Both the position numbers and the translations under genes were made by a program. A DNA stretch of 64,000 bases, taken from NCBI RefSeq assembly GCF_000204055.1, contig NW_006768822.1, positions 275,122-339,121 on the forward strand, read 5' to 3'. The notes beneath the pieces are model-generated. The model made no database searches and was not told where the DNA came from. It was given only the letters and a program-made list of their open reading frames with translations. The DNA comes from Melampsora larici-populina 98AG31 (lineage: Eukaryota > Basidiomycota > Pucciniomycetes > Pucciniales > Melampsoraceae). Every line of letters begins with the position of its first letter. The stretch's first letter is position 1. Of this stretch, positions 14,744-25,115 are shown piece after piece.

Positions 14744-15818
14744 GATTTTTGTTGGAAAGGTTGATGACTGTTTTGATCGGGTTTCGGTAGAGATCAGTTG
14801 ATCGATTATCCTCTTCAGCGAATGAGTTCGATAATGTCAATGTTGTTTATTTTAGTTTTCGTGTTTTTGATGTGGATGCCAATGAAGAAAAGCCCGATGA
14901 CTAGGAGATATGAAGAAGTAGATTCTGAATGATTCGAGAAATGTTTCTCAAACGCTAGAACCAAATGGTACGAAGGATATGTTGCACGTATCAAAGTGTA
15001 CTTTTGGGGCGGTCGATGAGGTTTTTATGAAAATTTCAAGTCTGCGGGACAAAATTTGAATGAAGGGTTCAAGTGAGGTGTCACCTAAAATACACAATCG
15101 GATAGAAGCAACTTGAAGCTTGTGATGCTTATACATATTGCTTCCCCACAAAACTCATTCACCGCACCAAGCACGATGAAGTTATGCACCAATCTTGAAA
15201 ATGCAAGAGGTCTTGCAAAAGAAGGGTACACATTTGCACAATGGTCGTATTTTCCATCATTTGATTAAAACCAATGTTTGGACAGAACTCGCGTTGAATT
15301 CAATCATCTTGATAGAAAAAGCATTGTAGAGGTTCAATGTACATGTACCATTTATGATCTTCTGCAAGTGATTTTGTAGTGAAGTATCGCAGTTTTCATT
15401 GCAACCATGCATGAAAGTCTCATAGAACGAATTCGAACTTTTAAGGAGAGTGAACAAGTGAATCGTGAAGCTATGCATTCGAGAGTCTGATAGGTAATTT
15501 TTGAATCGGAATCTCAGCTCTAGACTGAAATTTCATCAAATCACTTCATTTTGAAAACCAAACCCAGAGATAAGATTGCATGGAGTACAAGTTTTGAAAA
15601 GTAAAAGAAAAAATCACGATAGCCTTGAAACAGCTTGGTCAAGGTAGTCCGCAATACTCGGACGGTTTCGGTGGAGTGAAGCTTTGGGAATTGGTGATGA
15701 GTGAGATCATCACAGTTAATTACAACGGCTGAGTGCCCAAAACTAGGGAAATTGTCAGTTATAATAGATATAAGAAGAAATTTTGAAAGATGTTACATAT
15801 ATGGTCAATGAACGGGAT
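14744..15818. other. Intergenic region between homocitrate synthase and the oxygenase gene
   Basis: Contains the likely promoter of homocitrate synthase just above 14743 and the 3' flank of the oxygenase gene. Small open frames at 14948-15151 and 15257-15478 (minus) have no recognisable motif and no supporting context. No repeat structure was noticed. Confidence 0.45.
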
Positions 15819-17233
15819 TCAAGCCATGGAAATTCCAACCACAGGTTTGGGCTTGACACCCCAGTTGGGGCGACAAAAGTAAACTGGAGAAAATCGAGTG
15901 AGTGCGGATTGTTCACCCGGCGGTGGTCTATGAGTTTGATAATGGGAAAAAGCCAAGAGTGTTAGTTCCAAGAAGCGAGTAGGAGAAAGAAATGAAAACT
16001 AACAAGACTCGATGAGCCAAGGAGGTACTGATGACCCGAAAACAAAAAGAAATGTAAGAATTGAGAATTATTGGAATCAGCTCAATTGATTGTGTTGATC
16101 ATTGTGACAAAGAAATTGAAGACTCACATGGCTCCACCAGTCAAAGACCTCAAGTAATCACCAGAGTTGATGGATGCATAGCCTGCAATTGGCTAAAAAA
16201 TATCAAGATACAAGTCAGTTGTGTAGAAAAGTTGAAGATTTGATAGTCTACTAACCTTCATCCATTGCCAAGTCGAGTCACCAGGAGCTTGAAATTGAAG
16301 GCCTCCGACATTGTCGAATAGGATTGCCTGTATAGGAACACATTGTTCAGTAATGTATGTAGGTAAAAGAGATAGAGTTGGAACATACAAAAGTACCAAA
16401 GTCATAATGCTCAGCCGAGTGGATCTCTTGTTCAGTTGCAGGTGCTTTGAGGGGTGGAGTCATGGTGATTCTGTCCAAAAGTCTCAACTCTCATTACTTT
16501 TATATTTCAAAACTGGAAGAAAACTGCTACTCACCGAGCACCACTTCCATTTTTTCCGGTATGAAGATCTACTAGAGTTCCTTCTGGTAACTCTAACTTC
16601 TTTTCGATGACGCCCAAGAGAACAAGAGAAACTTCTCGACCGGCGTTCATGAAATGCAGTACAGATGGAAGAGTTTTATCTGAAGCTTCTACAGAGACAC
16701 GACCACCTTGGTTTTTCAAAAAGCTGTCGACAGCATCATGTCCCACATTCATGATTTGAGCCCCGTCATAAAATCCTCCTTTGTAGCTGTACCACACGGC
16801 AAATCATTAAATTCCTTATTGGAAGAACCTGAAGTCTGATATAATTGACAATACAAAAAATACTTACCCAAAGGTGTAGCGAGTGTCTCCCTGAGGGAAA
16901 CGCATTTTTTCTTCAAACTTTTCAGGAAAGGTGGTCTCTGCCAAGTCAATCAATGGCTGAGGATCAACTCTACTATTCTTGAGACTGTGACAGGATGACG
17001 GATCAGTTTCCGATCGAATCACAAATACAAGAGGAGCAATGATGCTATAGCAAAAGACGAAAAAGTGCGTCTACTGACTAAAAGAAGCTAAGGCCCGTGA
17101 AAGCGTTCCACATCCTGTCAATCTCATTCTCGTCACCTTTCTTTATCAACTCAAAATCTATGACTTCAAGATCTGCGACTGGAAGCTCAGAAGGGAAAGG
17201 GATTGCTGCTTTGGGGTAGTAAATTGGCGACAT
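15819..17233 (-). CDS. 2-oxoglutarate/Fe(II)-dependent oxygenase, isopenicillin-N-synthase-like
   Basis: Member of the 2OG-Fe(II) dioxygenase superfamily; it should couple 2-oxoglutarate decarboxylation to oxidation of an unknown substrate. Proposed exons (minus) are 17079-17233, 16868-16984, 16535-16786, 16389-16470, 16256-16327, 16128-16192, 16004-16027 (24 bp) and 15819-15927, giving 291 aa. The N-terminal part resembles the DIOX_N domain (SFFYLKNSRVD, then RFPQGDTRYTFGY). The iron ligands are visible as the HxD of AEHYDFGTF and the distal His of SLAHRV, the latter inside the 24-bp exon. The 2OG-binding Arg and Ser are seen in TRFSPVYF. NVGGLQFQ and INSGDYLRSLTGG are typical of the core. 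The length is on the short side for the family (commonly 320-360). The substrate cannot be predicted. Confidence 0.88.
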
Positions 17234-17879
17234 GTTATTTGTGTGATTATTTAATCAAGTATGAGATGTCTAGTGGATCTGATAAATACGTATGGAGTGG
17301 CTGGAAGTGAAGAGTTGGTAAATAAGGCTCAAATGTCTGTTGATGACTCGAAATGATGAGGGCTGCCCATATATATAGGAATTGCTGAAAATTCGGCAGA
17401 CAGTCACCGCTCAGTTATGGAATCGGCATTGGTTCCCATCAGCAATGAGGAGGCGTGATACGGGGAAAGCGGTGTGCCATTGCAATATGTATATCACAGC
17501 CTTCCGTTCCAGGCTCGGCACGCCGGGAGACAAGCTGAGCAGATGCGTACCCCATTCTCCACGCCAAGTAGTTTGGCGGGGGTACTTGTGAGAGTTTCAA
17601 GGCTGTGACAGTTGTACCGATTCCAGACCACTTCCATTGTAGATTGGTCGCAGTTCAATATCTGCGTACAAATCATTCAAGAGTTTCGCTTCAATAAAGA
17701 TATTCACTTGCGCATTTATCCTCATTTTTACGACATCCGTGTTCCAATTTCTCCGCCGTTTTGCTCAGGTTTTGCGGGTGTGATTGGCCGAACGTTTCTT
17801 GACTGTAATATCAAACTTGTCAAAAGGATGAACACTTGAATACGAGTGATGTCTAGAGAAAGTTGACTGGTCGATCGAT
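17234..17879. other. Spacer between the oxygenase gene and the transposon block
   Basis: Contains the likely promoter of the oxygenase gene near 17234-17370. The remainder has short open frames only and no recognised motif. Confidence 0.4.
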
Positions 17880-18040
17880 AAGGGTACTCAAAGCAAAGTA
17901 TGTAGCGCTACATACTTTTCGCTACATACTTTTTTTGGCGGGGACAAAGAAAAAAAATATACTTTTGGCCTCGCCTTCCCCGCCAAAAAAAGTATATAGC
18001 AAAAAGTATGTACACGTACATACTTACTTTGAGTACCCTT
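17880..18040. repeat. 161-bp palindromic foldback MITE, copy A
   Basis: Begins AAGGGTACTCAAAG and ends with its complement CTTTGAGTACCCTT, flanked by GAT on both sides (17877-17879 and 18041-18043), read as a 3-bp target duplication. Inside are GTATGTAGCGCTACATAC and paired TTTTGGCGGGGA / TCCCCGCCAAAA stretches, so single-stranded copies would fold. It is base-for-base the reverse complement of 30207-30367. No coding capacity. Confidence 0.8.
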
Positions 18041-18253
18041 GATGTCTTGAATCAGAATGTAAGAGAATTGAATCCAGTCGTTCCGGTATCGAGCTCGGCA
18101 GTCTCAAACCCTGCGCAGTGGACACGCATGGGGAGGCAATACATTGTGAGATCTCTCTCTTTTCCTGTCATTGACTTGAGTCTGGTTGATCCTCTTTTTT
18201 TTTTTTTTTTTTTTTTTAAAGGGTATTTTTGCTTTATTGCATATTACACTATC

Positions 18254-18689
18254 TCAGGATGAGCCCCGAGACCCGCCAAATCGGGGATACCCGCGGGACA
18301 GCCCGTCGGGTCGGGGGGTCGTTCTGGCCTTCGAAGGGTCGCAGAACCGCGGGGATTATCGGGCCCGGGAGTCGTTCTGAGAGTCAAAAGAAAGTGACTC
18401 TCCTCGGGGAACCCGAGGAAAAATCAAGCTGTAAAAAGCGGATAAATACACGCTTGGGAGAGGTTGTGCTCAGCGGTTTCTGCCGGAAATAGCCGGGGAC
18501 TCGGGGATCCCCGTAATTTCCCGGGGATTTGGTAGTTCGTCGGGGGTCAGGGTACGGGAGCCGGGCTTGACCTATGAGCCAGAAAAAGCTCGGGGAATAC
18601 CGGGGTCGGTCCTTGTTCTGACTTTTGAAAAAAAGTTGGTGGGCCGGGCAGCCCAGTCCCCGGCATTCAGGGGTCGGGGCTCATCCTGA
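18254..18689. mobile_element. GC-rich hAT-type MITE inside the LINE 3' UTR
   Basis: Starts TCAGGATGAGCCCCGA and ends with the complement of the same sequence. It is flanked by the 8-bp direct repeat ACACTATC (18246-18253 and 18690-18697), the target-site size of hAT elements. It is much richer in GC than its surroundings and has no coding capacity. It must have inserted after the LINE did. Confidence 0.8.
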
Positions 18690-18839
18690 ACACTATCTAA
18701 GCAAGTAATTGATTACAAAGACTAGTACACTTGAAAGACAGTCATCTAGTCGGTGACTTGAGTGAGAAGTGTCTTTAGATCGTTACGCAATGAGGCAGCT
18801 ATCTTTTTTAGACTTTTTTTTTTTTGAGAGAAAAACAGT

Positions 18840-19240
18840 GACAATATAGGTCGTTTACTCATCCCCAATCTAAGGTGGAAGGTAAGGATCCTAGGGATTG
18901 TGTGTGCTGTCGGGGATGTTTACCATTCGCGACTCATCTCTAGATATCCTACAAATGCAGGGAATCAAGCAACAGTGACAGTTTAGCCCCACAGACTCAT
19001 CCCCAATCTAAGGTGGAAGGAAAGGGAAACTAAGATGTGTATGTGCTGTCGGTGATTGTTTACCAATCGTGACATCGCTTTCATATGCATTAACAGTGAC
19101 ATTTAGCCTAAGTTACTTATTCCACGTCTTGTTTAAACGGGTAAGACTAGCTTGAATGTTTGTTGAGGAAGTATCTTTTTTTTTTTTCCCACTATTTGCT
19201 GACCACTCGTCCCCCAATTCAAGGAAGGAGGTGGGGCATC
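18840..19240 (-). repeat. Repeated motif in LINE 3' UTR
   Basis: The segment TCATCCCCAATCTAAGGTGG followed by an AAGG-rich stretch and GTGTGTGCTGTCGG occurs at about 18858-18925 and again, diverged, at about 18990-19055; a weaker third version begins near 19205. This looks like an old tandem repeat in the 3' UTR of the LINE. Confidence 0.5.
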
Positions 19241-19303
19241 TAGTTTGTCGGGTTAACAGCTTTGGAAGATATTGCTACGTTGATATTGCGGATCATTGAC
19301 ATT

Positions 19304-22300
19304 CTAACTTTTGTCCCGTGACTGCTTTCTTGAGTTTGTGTCCTGTAGATATGAATGGAAAAATACAAAGCGTTTAGTTTCTAAGATGAATTCAGAAAGT
19401 AAAAAGAAGGTTTTAGGAGAATCTAGTAGTTTTTTAGCATTGTTCCAATTGACCCTGATCTCTTCTTCGCGAAGTCTGGCCCGGAATCGTTTGCGTTCTC
19501 TTTTGTATCTAGAGCAATAAAGAAGGAAGTGTTCAGTAGTCTCCTTTAATCTGCACTTGGTACATAAAGGAGATTCAGTTAGATTTCTTTTATGAAGATG
19601 ATCATTAAGGGGACTATGACCCGCCCTCAACTGTACAATTGAGGCTGATCTACCTTTTTCCATACCCATTAAGGCACTGGCAATGTGCTGCGGTTTGGTA
19701 GAAAAAGGTTTAGAACCTGGCCTGAAAGGAAACTGGTTAGTATTAAACTTTTCTTTAGTTATTCTTCTTAGACTACCCAAACTTGCTGGTAGTCGAGTGC
19801 CTTCCATATGAGCGTCAGCCGCCTGTTTGGCGAGCTTGTCTGCTTTTTCGTTGAGTTCAATACCTGCATGACCTGGCGTCCAATACCATCTTATTATAGC
19901 GTCTATAGGGAGAGATTTTAATTCAGTACGAGTTTTGATGATCAAATGTTGACCCGAAGTAGCCCTTGGAATGTCGTGAATCAGCCTCAATACTGCTTGG
20001 TTGTCACTAAAGATAGCCAAGTCTGGGTGTTGCTGCACTCTGCCGCGGAGAAGTTCTTTAGCAAGTTGAGCTGCTAGTGAAAGGCCTAATAGTTCCGCCT
20101 CATGATTGGAAAATAACTGAGGTAATTGGAGAGATATTGTTTTTTGATTTGAAGTTGAAACGGCTGAGGCTCCGCCTCCCTCTTGATTTACTGATCCGTC
20201 TGTAAATATAATAATTGAATTTCTTTCTTCCTCTTCTTTGATTTGTTTGGGAATCAAGTCAGTAGCTTCTTCTTTGGATTTGTCTAGATTATAAACCGTG
20301 CCGATTGGTTTAGACCACGGGGGAAAAGGATGAGCATAAATTGTTTCGATCTTCAGCTTTGCTGTTTGGTTCAGCACATCGAATTATAGAATGTCCTGTA
20401 TAGGGCTTTTGTTCTTTGTTGGTCCATTCATCAGTTCATGTTTTATTAGCATATGAGTTGGGTGGGAGGTTGGTGTCGAAAGTCTTTTGAGGATGAAGTT
20501 ATGATGTCTTCTTGTGACGATCTGATGAATTGGAGCCATGAAAGCGTCGTGGTGAAGTAGATCGATGGATGTGCCTTTGAAAGCACCAAGAATCAAGATC
20601 AGAGCTGCGTTTTGAAAAGACCTTATAATTTTATTAGCTTTGTTAAAGTTTCTTGTTGTGAACCATGCTATGCTCCCGTGAAGGATTCGAGGCAATAGTA
20701 CTGAGAGAACAAGTTGTTTGACTTCTTTGGGGGCTAGTCCTGAGTAGCACCTGTTTAGTCTGCGGAGTTGGTGCATAGTGAAATTGCCCGCTTTCTTCAT
20801 GTGCTGTAGATGCGAGTTGAACAGTAGTTTGGTATCGAGCCAAACTCCTAGCCATTTAATTTCGTTCTTGGGCTGTAGTAGTACTTCACCAAATTTGAAA
20901 CTGGGAAAGGTCTGATTTCTCTTGTTAGTAAAATGGATAAGTTGAGCCTTTTTCTTGTCAAAAATTGCACCGTGAGTCTCGGCCCAATTTAGCAATCTTG
21001 TGGCGTGTAGTTGTAGTTTTGTTAAATTTTCTTCGAATGTTTTTGATGCAACTAAATGGATCACATCATCGATGAAACCTAGTGACAAGTTGAGTGAGTT
21101 TGGAGAGATGGTTGTTGAATTTAGAAGAGGCGAATTGTAGATGATGTATAATATGACTGATAAGGGAGAACCTTGAGGTAGACCATTATCTACTTCAAAG
21201 GTCGCTGATAAGAAGTCCTGAAGTCAAAGATGTGTAGAACGCTCATAAAGGAACCCTTGGATTTGTGACAGGAGGTAGCTTGGGCAGTTGTGATTATACA
21301 GAGTAGAGAGTAGGCGTTCTCGATGAACTGAAGGGTAAGCTGATTTCACATCCAGTGATAGCGCTGATACCACCTCATTGTTCCTCCATTTTTGTTTGAT
21401 CCAGGTCGTGAGAATTAAGAGAGCATCCTCTGTGGAATGATGCTGTCTACCGCCCATATGGCCAGCAGCAACTATCTTCCTGGATTCAGCCCAGAAGGTA
21501 AGCCGGCTAGTGATGATCTTTTCCAATATCTTGCCTAAACAGCTGAGTAGCGCGATGGGCCTGTAAGCATTCGGGTCCGAATAGTTGTCTTTGCCATTCT
21601 TCCTTATAATGATCGTGATTGCCTTACGCCAGGCGTTTGGAAAGTAACCCCGTTTGAAACAGGCGTTAAAAAGTCGGCATAGTTCCTCCTCAATCGCAGG
21701 TAAAGCCAGTTTGATAAGTTCGTTTGAGATGCAATCGTCTCCATTCGCTCGACGGTTCGGAAGGTTGTTGATAATACCCCTGAGCTCGTGGGGCTCAAGT
21801 TTAGGGAAGAGGTGTTGAGTAAGTGTAATCCGGTTGTCTAGATCAGGTGGGATGTCAGATAGATTGGCCTCCACATGGGCAACAGATGTTCCGTAGTACA
21901 GCAGAGATGCCTGTTCTTCTTTATCAATAGCTACTGATCCATCTTGTTTTTTGAGCGGGGCGATTTCACTCGACGAGCTGGGTTTGACATATTTGAAAGC
22001 CTTGAAAGTGTCGTTGTTTGAGCAGGATTCCAAAAATTGTTTCCAATGGTTGACTTTAGTTTTGAGTACCTGATCTTTGAAAAAGGCTTGCCATTCATAA
22101 TAACATTTTTGAGCCTCAGGTAGTCTGGACAAGATCATCCAACGGCGGGCTCGGTTTTGGTTCTTGAGGATTGGGTTCAATTTGTCCTTGTCCCACCAGA
22201 CTTTATGTTTGTTGAGTTTGGTTTTTACCTTTTTACCCTGTTCCTGCGCGGCTTCAAGAATGATGCTTGATAGCGTAGAAACTGCTGTGTCGATAGTGGA

Positions 22301-23233
22301 GAAGTTGTCGTAGTCAGGTGGAAGTAGGTGTAGTTTATCTGTGATTTTGCTATGGAGTAGTGTAGATTGGATGTCAGTGATTTTCAGTGAGATGTGGGAT
22401 TCAACAGGAGGTATGAAATTCAGGTCGAGGATAGTTGCTATAGGAAAATGGTCTGAAGCTAAGGTGTTGGTTAATACTTTAAAACTAATGACCTTCTGCA
22501 CCAGGTTCCAGCTGGCCCATGCGAGGTCAATGGTTGTCGGAGTAGTGTTTGTGGAGAAGCGCGTAGGAACACCCTTTGGTGATATGATTTTGAGACCAAT
22601 TGAGCTGAAAAGTGAGATTAGCTTCTTTGCTTGTGTGTCGGTAATTGGGTAGTCTGGCGGGTTCCAGGTCTTATGATGTAGATTGGTGTCTGAGACAAGC
22701 AAAGTCGGGATGTGTCTGTTGTGGTTGTGGTCCAGCCAGCGTTGTAGAGTTAAGAATCCTCTTAGGGAGCCCGGGGGGTTGTACCAAGATATGATCCTCA
22801 AGCTTGTACGGTGCGAGTTCTGATCTTTGATGTCAATCGCCAGGATGATATCAGTCGAGCTGGGAAGAACTGAGAACTGTGATGTTGGAATTGACTTGGA
22901 AAGGTAGATGCAGACCCTTGGTCGATCAGACCAAGCCGAGGGGGAGTAGTCGTAGGCTGAGATCCAATGCCAGGCATCATGGTGGGGGAAAGTAAGGGAA
23001 TGTGAATTAAACCAAGGTTCTTGGAGTGCTAGGAGTGTGTAGTGCGTTTGAGTGAGTGCTTCATGAGTGATTTGAATCAAGTTTTGGCAGTTGAAGTGTA
23101 AGATTGAAAAATTGCTGAGTGAGAGAGGGATGTCGGAGGTTGGTTCGTCTTGAGATTCTTGATCTTCAGTAAAATTTGGAAGTTGGGGAGTGGAAAAACT
23201 ATTTGATGTGAGGTTATTGATATTATTACTCAT
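19304..23233 (-). pseudogene. LINE ORF2: endonuclease, reverse transcriptase, RNase H (two in-frame stops)
   Basis: One continuous frame broken by TGA at 21224-21226 and TAA at 20384-20386. In order: an exonuclease-endonuclease-phosphatase domain (FNCQN, LQEPWF, SDTNLHHKTW, ASDHFPI), reverse transcriptase (YRPIALLSCLGKILEKI, LDVKSAYPSVHRE, LPQGSPLS, then GFIDDVIHLV as the catalytic box), RNase H (FTDGSVNQEGGG, NHEAELLGL, IFSDNQAVLRL) and a C-x2-C-x7-H-x4-C knuckle near the end (CTKC...H...YC). The first stop stands where CGA (Arg) would be a one-base change. ORF2 starts at the ATG at 23233, overlapping the ORF1 stop by 8 nt (ATGAGTAA), which suggests stop-and-restart translation. Confidence 0.9.
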
Positions 23234-24437
23234 CGTCGCTTGTGTCTTGTGGTGTAATCGTAAACTTTGTATTTCGGAGAGGGCAACCTAAACTTTTTGG
23301 AGAATGAGCATACTTGGGAGAGAAACGGTCAATTTTTTCTGTGGATCTTTGGCAGTCGAAATGAAAGCATCTGGCGCAGACTTGGGCAGAGTCATTATTG
23401 GCACAATCTTTGGTATTATGTGGGTCACCACATGTTGTGCAGTAAGCATAGTTATTGCAAGCGTTATGAGTATGATACAAGTCTAGACAATTGAAACACA
23501 TTGTTGGGCCTTGTACATATTGTTTGCTCTTGATGCGATGATAGTCAGCGTATAAGCCTCCTTTACCAACATTGTGAGCTAATACCTTGTCAAGTAAGTT
23601 GAGGACAATTGTACCGTGAGTTTTTCCTGTATCTTTGGGATTCTTGAGCCATTTGACCGAGTGGATTGATTCGATGGGGATGCCATTTTGTTCGCTGAGT
23701 TTTTTGGGGAAGTCATTGTTTTCAACCTCGAGTTCAGCCGGTACATAGTTGAAAAGAACTGGGTAACGCATTTGAGAAGTTACAAATTCATCGTGTGCTA
23801 GCTTTGTCCAAACATGTTTGTTTTCGAGGAGCCACTTTTTTATAAATCGATTATCCATATACATGACCACATCACCTGATTTGAGGAGCGAGGCGCTTCG
23901 TATCGTAACTTGGGAGCCGTTAACTTTGGCATCAATGGATGCGAGGGCTTTGTTGATTCTTTGAGCAATTTCGGCCGTTTTCAATCCCTTCAAGGGTTCC
24001 GTACCAGGTGTTTTGTGAATGATCAATGTAGCAGCTTTGAAGTTGTTGATATCCGAGTTTTTGGGGGGTTGTTTAGGAGTTATTGTTGTATTTTGCTTTG
24101 GGTAAGGGTTGTTCCAAGCACGAGGTCTAGGAGTTGTGGTATTGTTAGTGGCGTGGAGCTCTTTATGTTGGGGCGTTGAGCGTTCCTTGAGGACTTTGAT
24201 TTCTTCGCGTAATTCCTTGATCGTATTGTTGAGTTCATTGATCGTGTTTTCGAACCCGTTCATCATCTTGATCATGAGTTGAATAAGAGCATCGTTTGAT
24301 TGAGAGCTTCCTGATGAAAGAGATCCTAAGTCACACATCATGGAGTCCACGTCATTCGATCGTCGCAAAGTCGGATTTTTTTGGGGGGGAGGATTCGGAA
24401 CACCTTCTCCGATGTCCGGTGGTCGTTTTTGAGGCAT
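23226..24437 (-). CDS. LINE ORF1: gag-like RNA-binding protein
   Basis: Intact 403-aa frame from the ATG at 24437. Residues about 45-85 form a likely coiled coil (MIKMMNGFENTINELNNT and continuing heptads). The C-terminal third has two CCHC knuckles: CFNCLDLYHTHNAC (C-x2-C-x4-H-x4-C) and CTTCGDPHNTKDC (C-x2-C-x3-H-x4-C), followed by CARCFHFDC. Such proteins coat LINE RNA. The frame carries no stop although ORF2 has two. Confidence 0.88.
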   Translation of the reverse strand: MPQKRPPDIGEGVPNPPPQKNPTLRRSNDVDSMMCDLGSLSSGSSQSNDALIQLMIKMMNGFENTINELNNTIKELREEIKVLKERSTPQHKELHATNNTTTPRPRAWNNPYPKQNTTITPKQPPKNSDINNFKAATLIIHKTPGTEPLKGLKTAEIAQRINKALASIDAKVNGSQVTIRSASLLKSGDVVMYMDNRFIKKWLLENKHVWTKLAHDEFVTSQMRYPVLFNYVPAELEVENNDFPKKLSEQNGIPIESIHSVKWLKNPKDTGKTHGTIVLNLLDKVLAHNVGKGGLYADYHRIKSKQYVQGPTMCFNCLDLYHTHNACNNYAYCTTCGDPHNTKDCANNDSAQVCARCFHFDCQRSTEKIDRFSPKYAHSPKSLGCPLRNTKFTITPQDTSDDE

Positions 24438-24542
24438 AAAATGCTGAAGGTATTGTTTTTATGACAGTGACAGTGGCTGCATCCCTTGATTGGCAAGGTT
24501 TGTGCAATCGGCCTGGTTGATCCTCTGGTGACCTGGTTGAAG

Positions 24543-24600
24543 TTAGCTTAACACAAGCCCTCTCTGCGCGGCCACGTCTGCGCGCCTCGTGCAAAATGGC
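24543..24600. repeat. Fragment of a Mutator-type terminal inverted repeat
   Basis: TTAGCTTAACACAAGCCCTC followed by a CGCGGCCACGTCTGCGCGCC-like stretch resembles the terminal repeat of the element at 35794-36466, which begins TTAGCTTGAACAAGCCC. No partner end was found nearby, so this is probably a broken copy lying between the LINE and the Harbinger element. Confidence 0.55.
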
Positions 24601-25115
24601 CGGAAGACCCCCGCAAGCTTCAAAAGCAGAGTTCACAGTGACAGAAGGCGGTTGAGGGCAATATACCTTCAAAACCTAAGGGCCCGTTTGGTTCCTTTTC
24701 GTGAAATATGTGACCTGAAAACAAAATTTTGTTTTGCCCCTATATGAAGGGGCAGATAGAGATATTCGTAAATCGGATATCGAGATTACCGAACAGCAAT
24801 CCAAACGGAGGTCAACAGACGTCTGTTGACCTCCGTTGATCATATCGCTGTTCGGTAACGATAATGATGAAATACAATCTGATCGATTGTCTTCCCCAAA
24901 AAGAATCGAACGGTCATTAAAGACCATTCTTATCGTTCTTCTCGTTCACCTACAAACGAGCTTCATAAAAAAACCAAAACAGTCATTAAAGACCTTCATC
25001 TTTGCTCTTGTTCTTTCACCTACATCGAGCTTTATAAAAAAATCGAAACGGTCATTAAAGACCATTTTCGTCTTGTTCTTTCACCTACAACTATTTTCAT
25101 CGCGATTGATTTGCG

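Larger units (their letters stand above)
18196..24512 (-). mobile_element. Complete non-LTR retrotransposon (LINE, Tad1/I-like)
   Basis: Minus-strand element with two ORFs, ending in a 23-nt poly(A) (T run at 18195-18217) preceded by AATAAA (complement of 18233-18238). It is bounded by a 14-bp direct repeat, CTGGTTGATCCTCT, at 18182-18195 and 24513-24526, as expected from target-primed reverse transcription. ORF1 is gag-like; ORF2 encodes endonuclease, reverse transcriptase, RNase H and a zinc knuckle, the domain order of the Tad1 and I clades. The 5' UTR is only about 75 nt. A GC-rich MITE sits in the 3' UTR. Two in-frame stops in ORF2 suggest it is now inactive. Confidence 0.9.

Noticed and set aside
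22341..22652. 103-residue plus-strand frame
   Set aside because: Antisense shadow of LINE ORF2.
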